This document shows, one piece after another, positions 35,501 through 44,400 of a stretch of 46,871 nucleotides of DNA. Made by a program: the position numbers and the translations under genes. The notes under the pieces are model-generated. The model searched no databases, was not told the DNA's origin, and was given only the letters and a program-made list of their open reading frames with translations. Origin of the DNA: Planctomycetaceae bacterium (lineage in GTDB: Bacteria > Planctomycetota > Planctomycetia > Planctomycetales > Planctomycetaceae); the NCBI GenBank assembly GCA_020850695.1, contig JADZEF010000071.1, positions 1-46,871 of the forward strand, read 5' to 3'. Each line of letters starts with the position of its first letter. The first letter of the stretch is position 1.

Positions 35501-37275
35501 CCGTCCGAGAAATTCGCGCGGACGTTCCCCTGCGGAGCCTCGCCGTCTCGAGTGATGAGCGGTTTGCCGCGTCTGTGGACGCTGAAGGAAACCTCAATGT
35601 CTGGGATCTGGGAACATTCGACCGCATTCGTCGAATTCCTCTCGGTCTCTCGAGAGACATCCATTCGGGCCGGCTCGCCTTCGCCCCCTCTGGACGTTTT
35701 CTAGCCGTCTTTGGAGAGGGACAGGAGTGTCATCTTTACAACGTTCCTTCCTTCGAGCGCGCCAGACTTCCGCGGCCGGAGGTTGCCGGCCGTGGTGGAA
35801 CTGCGCTCGCCTGGTCGACCCATCAGGATCATGCGAACGTGCTCGCATTCACGGATAACGAGCCGCGCTTCGTCTTCTGGGATTCCCAGATCGGAAGAAA
35901 ACTCGATCACGATGAGTTGCCTGCCTTATCCACCGTCCAAGACCTGCTATTCACGTCCGACGGAAAGCGGCTCCTCGTGCTGGAGTCGCACCGGCTCAGC
36001 GTGTTCGATGCGGTGGACCGGCAGTTGAACCTGGTGCGAATTTTGCGATCGGGAACAGCGCAGCGACTGGCGATGCGCCCCGGCGGATCAGCGGTCGCGA
36101 TCGGATTCGAAGACGGAACAGTGCAGGTGTGGGATCCAGAGGTCCAGCGGGAAGCCAGGCTGGCCAGTTTGCCGGCGGACTCCGTGCAGTGGACGAGGTC
36201 CGCCTCGGCGTCCTGGGAGTTCGCCCCGCGCGAGAACGACGTCTTCGTCGATCAGGGAGGGAGCGTCGCTTTTCCCGGCATCGAACTGATCGCTCCGGAG
36301 AGCGTGGGGGGACGCCTCTACTATGCATGCGAATCGGAAGGCCGGCTGGTTCGTGAGCTGATCGATGCCGATGCGATTGTGGACTCGCGCATGGCATTCA
36401 CGCTGACGCGCGGCCCGACGGGAACAATGGCGGCCGCCTATCGCGTCCTGCGTCCAGCGGGAGGCGCCTATGACGGCGAACTGCGGTTGGCGGTCCGCCA
36501 CGGAGCGAACGACTGGCGTGTCGAGCGGGACGCGAGGGGCTCCCCCCGTGCGGTCTGTTCCGGCAACAACGGCTTTCGACCGCTTCCGCTCTGGAAAGGC
36601 GAGCAGATCGCAGAAGTGCTGCATTGGGACTTCGACGCTCGCTCGTTCGTCCGGAGCTTCAGGGAACGCCCGGAGGACGAATGGCGGTCCACCTATCCCG
36701 GGCGCGCGGGCAATGGCTACCAGATGAAAGGATTTCCCCGCGCGGATGGTGAAGTCGACCTGTTCTATTCGATCAACAGGCACAACCTGGTTGGCGGAAG
36801 CCGGCACCTGGCTCGATGGAACGGCGGTCTGCAGGAATCGAAAGTGATCGATCCTTCTCTGAGCATCCTTCAGATCCGGCAGGACCCGACAGGGCGGCCA
36901 GCCTTCCTCGGCTGGCGTTCGGGGCCGGGCGGACTTCGAAAAGGATTGCTCGGGACGGTCCTCCCAGACGGCGACGTGCGATACGAGGACATTCCGGACT
37001 GGATCAGCCCCGACGGCGCGGGACCGTTCGCGATCGATGGCTCGGGCGACCTCTGGGTGGTGTACCTGAGCAACCTCGAGCGGCAGATCCGAGTTGCCCA
37101 TCGCTCGGGACTTCAATGGAGACAGAGTTTGGTTCGGGAGATCCAGAACCATCCCAACATTCAGTTCGGAGTGGGTCCGGCCGGCGGGATTGCGATGGTC
37201 ATCGTTGAGCCGAGGACTCCCCCGCACGATTCGGTCACCGTCTTTCGACCTCAATCGATCCCTCGCGAAGAGTGA
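32527..37275 (+). CDS. transmembrane Ser/Thr protein kinase with beta-propeller domains
   Basis: A 1582-residue protein from the ATG at 32527. Residues 1-115 form a helical region seen before planctomycete kinases. The kinase domain spans about 125-410: GEGGMG loop (135-140), VALK with Lys 166, IVHSDLKPRNILID (268-281), ITDFGLAKG (287-295), MAPEQS (315-320). The usual HRD Arg is Ser (HSD), so this is a non-RD kinase, probably not switched by activation-loop phosphorylation. A transmembrane helix (about 437-455) is followed by a charged coiled coil to about 530, then about 1000 residues of WD40-like and other propeller repeats outside the cytoplasm. Likely a partner of the upstream ECF factor. 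Confidence 0.9.
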   Translation: MSTEALFVALDSLPIAEHQLVHELCCEFEKRYRGAGRPLIREFLDRHPELSADALNALFFELLTLDVLMRRQRVVPPCREDYLALFPAAANVIDRVLNDSDDEPPAPLDAFPEPRQKESVRPERIGSYRILRRLGEGGMGTVYLAEPIDGVDTRANGCADRQVALKTIRDIHRQTSPDQRTEIASGHIRLGALFEREIHRLKGVRHPNFIRYIESGTDGRFLYFVMEYVSGGSLKSNAAAFRTPENAAKIMETVARAMDYVHERLKIVHSDLKPRNILIDQRGQPRITDFGLAKGLDVSRKDWDVGVVGGTRDYMAPEQSGAWPQPVTPAVDIFAIGSILHFLLVGREPGPPVVVEQSLPGRPAAAVNLRSLDATVPEELQNICRRCLAWMPEDRYPSAFALAEDLSRFRTGNSVRHRIGSPGRRLLRRLRNHPGASALGAAALLLFLVFGVFFRTVAQERDEKEKQRQAAVSERNEKENQRQLVMTERDRVEDERRRTAEELKNTQKARYRTTLREIELLRQQGLPFLLDPAPEHVEGWETAWLRHESRIAPRERWIAADHHWAVMGMAVDRTGRRAVTCGADGQLILYDVASGRRLLTLHEPEPVPVPGREGLETLLHFFHEPAGEPRNTYYSSATWLGDLDSLAAVTLDGKVHRFDSRTGKRTELLSEATEWDAVACDRAGLHVLVGGRDEVVLLSTEQAADEMVRRFDVKSTVAAILRGPNDGGWILGHEDGAIEIRNDELELQDRLHVPGPVWSLSLAELDGRFVLAVGSQRPVVTLLEIDSETARLNWRDGIALPSGEQATGIHAVCLDPPRRRLLMIDDNGRMLSFDLTLRQFDWTARAFSTVSQLRKLLTEFESSKRARAPLPLRRHAAGMVLVPGSGDWLTTGENLVLKRWTSDGESGIASREFEPDPRIAWSRTEERVLWIAGRSGSLFAWEVADGKEPARIEAHAGPIADIQTMTQGADVVTAGADGALRLWKHERGRILPVREIRADVPLRSLAVSSDERFAASVDAEGNLNVWDLGTFDRIRRIPLGLSRDIHSGRLAFAPSGRFLAVFGEGQECHLYNVPSFERARLPRPEVAGRGGTALAWSTHQDHANVLAFTDNEPRFVFWDSQIGRKLDHDELPALSTVQDLLFTSDGKRLLVLESHRLSVFDAVDRQLNLVRILRSGTAQRLAMRPGGSAVAIGFEDGTVQVWDPEVQREARLASLPADSVQWTRSASASWEFAPRENDVFVDQGGSVAFPGIELIAPESVGGRLYYACESEGRLVRELIDADAIVDSRMAFTLTRGPTGTMAAAYRVLRPAGGAYDGELRLAVRHGANDWRVERDARGSPRAVCSGNNGFRPLPLWKGEQIAEVLHWDFDARSFVRSFRERPEDEWRSTYPGRAGNGYQMKGFPRADGEVDLFYSINRHNLVGGSRHLARWNGGLQESKVIDPSLSILQIRQDPTGRPAFLGWRSGPGGLRKGLLGTVLPDGDVRYEDIPDWISPDGAGPFAIDGSGDLWVVYLSNLERQIRVAHRSGLQWRQSLVREIQNHPNIQFGVGPAGGIAMVIVEPRTPPHDSVTVFRPQSIPREE

Positions 37276-37388
37276 CAGTCGAAGTCAAGGCGAAGCCGGT
37301 GGCCGCGCATGTCGGATCTTGCCGAGTGGGAAAGCCTCGTCGTTCCCGAGCAGGGACATGACGCGGCGCTACGGGCCGAGGTGGGAGC

Positions 37389-38384
37389 ATGACAGGGACA
37401 GAATCATCGAGACAAAGAGTTCCGTCGTCCCGAACGCCGGGCGGCGCGGGGTTCACATTGATCGAACTCCTGGTCGTCATTGCCATCATCGGCGTCCTCG
37501 TCGCGATTCTGCTGCCGGCGGTGCAGCAGGCGCGCGAAGCGGCTCGACGCACCCAGTGCCGGAACAACCTGAAGCAGATCGCTCTGGGAATGCAGCTGTA
37601 TCACGACGCCCACAACCGGCTCCCCTTCGGTTCCATGTGGGGCCCGGGCGACCCGAAGCGCGACGGCTGGACCTGGTATGACGACTACGGCCCCCTGATG
37701 CGGATCGGCCCGTTCATCGACCAGAAACCCTGGAACGACTCGATCCGCTGGGACCGGCATTGCCGGAGCGGCTCCAACCTGGCGGCCCGCATGACGAAGA
37801 TTGGGACGTATGGATGCCCTTCGGACGGGCTTGCGGAAAACGAGTGGAACGACGCGGGAATCTGGCGGCAGCGGGTTCGCGCCAACTACGTCGTCAACTG
37901 GGGCAACACGGGCTATGCCCAGCTCGATCAACCCGGAAACCCGTTCGGCAGGGCGCCGTTTACTTTCCGGCGTCCGGTCCCGTTGCGGGACATCGCGGAC
38001 GGAACGAGCAACACGCTGCTGCTGTCCGAGACGCTGACGTCGAAGGGGCCGGGCTACGAAGGGCCGATCAGCGACGTCATGGTCTGCACGGGCGGGCAAT
38101 CGTTCGACGCCGTCGTCGGTCCGAACTCCGAGGCGCCCGATCTGCCTTACAACGCCACCTGCCCGACCCAACCGGCGCCGCGCGGGCTGTGCCAGATGAT
38201 CGTCACCTGGAGCGACGCCGCCGTCGGTTCCGAAGTCCGCTACGCGGCCCGCAGCAACCACGTCGGCGGCGTCCATGTCGCCCTGGCCGACGGGTCGGTC
38301 CGCATGATCATCGATCACGTCTCGCTTGGCATCTGGCGCGGCCTGAGCACAGCCGGCGGCGGAGAAACGCTGTCCGATTTCTGA
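37389..38384 (+). CDS. DUF1559 pseudopilin-like protein (H-X9-DG type)
   Basis: A 331-residue protein with a prepilin-type N-terminus, [20 protein letters not shown] after a short charged leader, then [17 protein letters not shown]. The rest is the DUF1559 domain, ending with the H-X9-DG signature ([18 protein letters not shown]). Cleavage before the Phe of GFTLIE by a prepilin peptidase is expected. Planctomycetes carry dozens of these per genome; they are thought to be exported pseudopilin-like proteins, but their function is unsettled. It lies 113 bases after the kinase gene and 75 bases before the giant surface gene, which fits a common transcription unit. Confidence 0.95.
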   Translation: MTGTESSRQRVPSSRTPGGAGFTLIELLVVIAIIGVLVAILLPAVQQAREAARRTQCRNNLKQIALGMQLYHDAHNRLPFGSMWGPGDPKRDGWTWYDDYGPLMRIGPFIDQKPWNDSIRWDRHCRSGSNLAARMTKIGTYGCPSDGLAENEWNDAGIWRQRVRANYVVNWGNTGYAQLDQPGNPFGRAPFTFRRPVPLRDIADGTSNTLLLSETLTSKGPGYEGPISDVMVCTGGQSFDAVVGPNSEAPDLPYNATCPTQPAPRGLCQMIVTWSDAAVGSEVRYAARSNHVGGVHVALADGSVRMIIDHVSLGIWRGLSTAGGGETLSDF

Positions 38385-38459
38385 CCCGCCTCGGTCTCAC
38401 TTGGCCAAGTGCCGTCTCTTCTGCACGTTTTCAGGACCATTCCGGAAGGCGTTTCCGCC

Positions 38460-41400
38460 ATGGCTTTCGACCGGCTGCGCTCACATCTGCTGGATCTCCG
38501 TGAGACCTTCGAACGTCTGGTCCGGTCGCTGTCCGGCCCGCGGCCAGACCATCGCTCGCGCGTCTGGAGGAAACGGGCTCGAAAGAGTCTTCCGTTACGG
38601 CCCGCCGCCGTGGGGCGACCGAACTCCCGGGTCCAGCGGCTCGAAGACCGCCTTTGTCTCGACGCCACAGGATTACACGCCGTGACGGCGCCGGTCGCCA
38701 CAACTCCAGAGGCCGACGTCGAACACGCAGCGTCGGTTCAAAATGGTCAAGGCGTCCATTCGCCGGCGGGGGACCAGACGCTTGTTCCGGGCGACCTTGA
38801 CCCGACCTTCGGCGTCAACGGGTTCATTACCAGCGACTTTGGGGGACAGGAGCCCGGATACGGACTGGCCGTGCTGCCGGACGACCGGCTGATCGTCGCG
38901 GGCTACACCAGCAACGGCGAGGATCTCGTTCTGGCGCGCTACACCGCGAACGGCCAGCTGGATGTGACGTTCGGCACAGGCGGCCGGACGACGACCGACT
39001 TTGGCCCCGGCCTGAACGGCGGCGCGAACGACGTGGTCCTCCAACCCGATGGGAAGATCCTCGTTGCCGGATCGGTCGGTCCGTCGGGCGCTCAGGCCGG
39101 ATCATGGATGGTGGCCCGCTACGATTCGTCCGGAAACCTGGATACGAGCTTCGGAATCGGCGGATTCTTCATCAAGCGGTTCGGAAGCACCTACGAAACC
39201 GCACGCAAGTTGTTGGTTCAACCCGATGGCAAGATCGTCGTCATGGGGTACGCCGGGACCGCCCACGGCGTCTATGACATTATCGTGATGCGGTTGAATG
39301 CGAACGGCACGCTGGATGACGGTTCGGCCGGCGACAGCACGCCTGGAGATTCTTTCGGAACCGGCGGCTTCAACCGGCTGAACCTCGGAGAGACAGACCT
39401 CGTCGGTGGACTGGCGCGCCAGCCGGATGGCAAGCTGCTCGTCTCGGGAAGCACAGGGCCGCTCTTTGGCGCCGATTCGTCGATCGTCATTCGCTACAAC
39501 GTCGATGGCTCTCTCGATTCTTCATTTGGAAATGCCGGGATCGCGGTTGCGAACGTCACGAACCGCAATTCCGCATCATCAATCGCGATCGCTGCGGATG
39601 GATCGATTCTGGTCGGGGGCATCCGATTCATCAATGAGTTCCGCGAGTACTCGTTGCTGCGATACACCGCCAGCGGTCAATTGGATACGACTTTCGGCGA
39701 AAGCGGCCGGGCCACTGCAGGGATGGCGACGCCGACGAATGGAGTTCATGGGCTGGTCGTGCAAAGCGACGGCAAGATCCTGGGCATCGGCACGACGTTG
39801 AACGGAACCGGCGCGGAGAATGTCGGACTGGTCCGTTGGAACCCCGACGGCAGTCTCGACATGGGGTTTGGCCGGGACGGCAACGGGACGGTCGTGGCGG
39901 ATCTCACGGGAAACCAGGACGAGTTCTACAACCTCGTCATACAATCGAATGGTCGGATCGTAGTCGCCGGGTTCTCCATGGTGGCTGGAAGCGCCGACTT
40001 TTCCCTTGCCGGTTTCTATGGCGGCAACCTCGCCCCGACCGCCGTCACGCTGTCGAACGTCACGTCGATTCTCCCCGAGGACACTTCGACGGCGACCCGT
40101 CTTCGGGTGGCCGACATCCAGATCACGGACGACGGCGCAGGAACCAACGTTCTCAGCCTGGCCGGAGACGATGCGGCGTTCTTCGAGATCGTCGGGACGT
40201 CGCTTTTTCTAAAGGCCGCAACGGCGCTCGATTTCGAAGCCAAGCCGTCTTACTCCGTCACGGTGCGGGTCAACGATGCCACCCTCGGCTCCTCGCCCGA
40301 CGCGACTGTGGACTACACGCTGTCCATCGGCAACGTCAACGAGCCTCCCGCCATCACGCTGACGAACCTCGTGTCGACTCTCCCTGAGAACGCGAGCACA
40401 TCGTCCCGCACCCGCGTGGCCGACATCGTCGTAACGGACGATGCGCTTGGAACGAACACGCTCTCTCTGGACGGGGCCGACGCCGCTTCGTTCGAAATCG
40501 TGGGTTCGTCGTTGTTTCTCAAGGCGGGCGTCGCGCTCGACTTCGAAACGAAGCCCACCTTCTCGGTGATCGTCCAGATCGATGACACGTCCGTCGGCAT
40601 GACGCCTGACGCCTCGGCGTCGTTCACGCTCGCTCTCCTTGACGCCAACGATCCGCCGGCCGCGATTCAGCTTTCGAATACGGTGACGAGCTTTACCGAG
40701 AACACAAGCACCGCGGTGCCGATCCGCGTCGCAGACCTTCTCGTCATCGACGACATCCTTGGATCGAACAATCTCTCCCTCAGCGGCCCGCACGCGGGCC
40801 TGTTCGAAATCGTCGGTACGCAACTCTTCCTGCGGGCCGGGGCGCGGCTCGACTTCGAGACCAGTCCGGTCCTGCATGTCACGATCAACGCGGATGACCC
40901 AGACGTCGGCGGCGTTCCGGATGTGATCGTCGGATTCGACATCACTCTCGTCGACGTCCCCGAGGCGGCCACGGTGATCGCCGGTTTCGACACCGCCATC
41001 AGGTACACGGAAAACACGGCTCCGGTCCTGCTCGATACGACGGTGACGGTCACGGACACCGATTCGCCGAACTATGCGTTCGGCACGCTGACCGTCACCG
41101 TGACGCAGAATGCCGAAGCGGGGGACCGGCTCAGCGTTCGCAACCAGGGCGTCGGCGGCGGGCAGATTGGAGTGAACGGCCTCAACGTGACGTTCGCCGG
41201 AACCGTGATCGGCGTGATGAGCGGGGGGCTCGGCAACCCGCTGTCGATCGCGCTCAACGCGAACTGCACTCTAGTCGCTCTCAAAGCGCTGATCCAGAAC
41301 CTTCAGTACGCCGATCTTGCCGATGCGCCCCTCACCGCGCCAAAGCGGATCGAGCTCGCGGTCCGCGGCGGAGACGGAATGTGGAGCGCGCCCGTCGGGA

Positions 41401-44400
41401 AGACAGTCACCGTGACGGCGGCGAACGATCCGCCGGCGCTCGGCGGGCTCCCCGCGTCGGTCGCCTTCGTCGAAGCGGGGGGGAAGATCGCACTGGCCCC
41501 CGGCGCCACAGTGACCGACCCGGACTCGGCCAATCTCGCCATGGGCAGGTTGACGGTGCGGATCTCGGCGAACGGCAATGCCAACGACCGGCTCTCGCTC
41601 CGCAACGACGGAACCGGCGCGGGACAGATCGGCGTGAGCGGCACCAATGTGACGTTCGGCGGAACGGTGATCGGAACAGTTTTCGGCGGAACCGGGATGA
41701 CCGCGCTGTTCATCATGTTCAACGCGCAGGCCACGCCGGCCGCGGCGCAGGCGCTGCTGCGCAATCTCACGTTCGAGAACGTTTCGGCGAACCCGACGAC
41801 CGCACCGCGGACCATTCAGGTCTCGTTGACCGACGGAGACGGCGGGACAACCAACGCTCCGAACATCACCGTGAACGTCGTCGCGGTGAACACGGCGCCG
41901 ACGATCGGCGGTTTCAACTCCACGGTCAACTACGGCAAGAATGCCGCTCCGATCCTTCTGGACACGGCAGCCACCATCACAGACCCCGATTCGACGCACT
42001 TCTTCGGCGGCGCGCTGACGGTTTCGATCGCGGCCAACGCGGACGTCGCCAATGATGTGATCGCCATTCAGAACCAGGGGACGTTCTTCGGGAGAATCGG
42101 CGTCGTCGGAACCAACGTCACCTTCGGCGGCGCGCTGATCGGATCGTTCACCGGCGGGACTGCGGGAAATCCGCTGGTCATCACGTTCAGTTCGACGGCC
42201 GCGACTCCAGCCGCCGCCCAAGCCCTTCTGCGGGCGATCACGTTCGCTTCTCCCACGGCGACTCCATCGACCCTGCTGCGCACGGTGCGTGCCGTGCTGA
42301 ATGACGGAGCCGGCGGAATCAGTGCGCCGGTCTCGAAGACGATAACCGTCGGCAAGCCCCCGGTGATTGGCGGTTTCATGTTCGCCGCGACGTTTCGGGA
42401 GAAGGGCGCGGCGGTGCTCGTCGGCGCGGGGGCGACCGTGACCGATGCCGATTCACCGAATCTCAACGGCGGCCGGCTGACCTTGACGCTGACCGCCAAT
42501 GCCGACCCGGCCGACGTCCTGGCGATTCAGAACCAGGGAACCGGAGCGGGCAAGATCGGCGTGGTCGGCTCGAACGTCACCTTCGGCGGCACATTGATCG
42601 GCACGGTGTCCGGAGGAACGGGAGGTGCGCCGCTCGTCGTCGCCTTCACCAGCGTCGCTGCCACGCCGACCGCCATCCAGACGCTGTTGCGGGCCGTCAC
42701 CTTCGCGAATGGTTCGAACAACCCCAGCGTCCTCCCCCGCACTCTGCAGGCGGCGCTCCAGGATGGTGACGGCCTGCCGAGCGTCGCCGTCGCGAAAACG
42801 ATCCACGTGATCGCCGTGAATGATCCGCCGATGATCGGCGGTTTCGAGGAGCCGGTGATGTATTTCATCGGCAACGGGCCCATTCTGCCAGGGGAATCCG
42901 CAACCGTGACGGATTTCGACTCGTCCGACTTCAACATCGGCGTCCTCACCGTACGCCTCAGTGCCAATGGCCACGCCAACGATCGGCTGAGCGTTCGCAA
43001 CCAGGGAACCGCAGCAGGACAGATCGGCGTCAGCGGGACCAGCGTGACGTTCGGCGGTGGAGTGATCGGAACGATGTCGGGTGGCATGGGAATCATCCCA
43101 TTGACCATCCGGCTGAACGCGTCCGCCACGCCGGCAGCGGCGCAGGCGCTGCTGCGCAACGTGACGTTCAATAATGTCTCGGCGAATCCCACGCTGCTCC
43201 CGCGCACGGTGCAGGTCACCCTGACCGACGGGGACAACGGGACCAGCGCTCTGCGATCACGCACGATCGCATTCAGCCGGAACTCGACGCCCACGACGGC
43301 GAACAGCGCCGTCACGATCGATGAGGACGGCCAGCGCGCGTTTGGTGCGGCGGACTTCCCGTTCGTCGATGCCGACCCGGCGGACCAGTTTCGTTCGGTG
43401 AAGATCGTCTCGCTCCCTTCGCAGGGAACGCTCACCTGGAACGGCCAACCGGTTACCGTCGGACAGGTGATTCTTGCGGGCACTCTCGACCAACTCGTTT
43501 TCACCCCGCACGCGAACGGCAACGGGTCCCCCTACGCGACGTTTCAGTTCCAGGTGAGCGACGGGACGGTCTTCAGCACGTCGATGACGATGACGGTCAA
43601 CGTCACGTCGATCAACGATTCCCCCGTGCTCGAGGGGATTGAGTCGGGGGCGATCCACTATACGACCGATGACCCGCCCGCCACGCTCACATCCACCCTC
43701 GTCGCCAGCGACGTCGACAGTCCGACGCTGATGCGGGTCGTCGTGACGATCACCGGCAACTATGCCGCGGGCCAGGATCTTCTCGCCGCCGAGACGCTCC
43801 CCGCTTCGATCACAGCCGGTGCCTTCGATCCAGAAACCGGGTCGATCACGCTCACCGGCAACGGCAGCGCCACGGCCGCCGAGTTCACCGCGGCGCTCCG
43901 CGGCATCACGTTCTCCAACATAAGCGCCTCACCGCAGATTTCGACGCGGACGGTCCAATTCGTCGTCTATGACGGGGGACGCGACAGCAACGTCGCCGTC
44001 CGATCCATCACGGTCGCGTTCACCGCCGACCAGTTCGCTGCTCAACTCGCTCTCATCGATGCTGCCCAGCCGATGCCCGAGCAAGTTTTCCCGCTTGACC
44101 TGACCGCCTACCAGGCGACCCCCCTGGGGCGCGCGGCCGAGTTTGCGGTCTTCGACATCGCGTCCGTCTATGCGGGCCAGCCCGGCATCGACGCTCTCAA
44201 TCTTCCGACGCTCCCGGGGAACGCCACCGCGGCACTGGTTGAGCTCCAGCAACGTCTCACGGGTCGTCTCGGCGTCCTCGAGTCGGAAATCGCTGCACTG
44301 GGAGAGGTGCTCGCCGCGCAGCTTCAGACTCCCGAAGGGGTGGCAACCTATGCGACGCTGCGCGGCAAACTCGTCGAGCGCGCGACGCTCGGGCTTCTCC

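Noticed and set aside
41271..43522. Several minus-strand frames of 130-330 codons.
   Set aside because: They are shadows of the repeat cassettes of the giant protein; their apparent mutual similarity only reflects the repeats on the plus strand.
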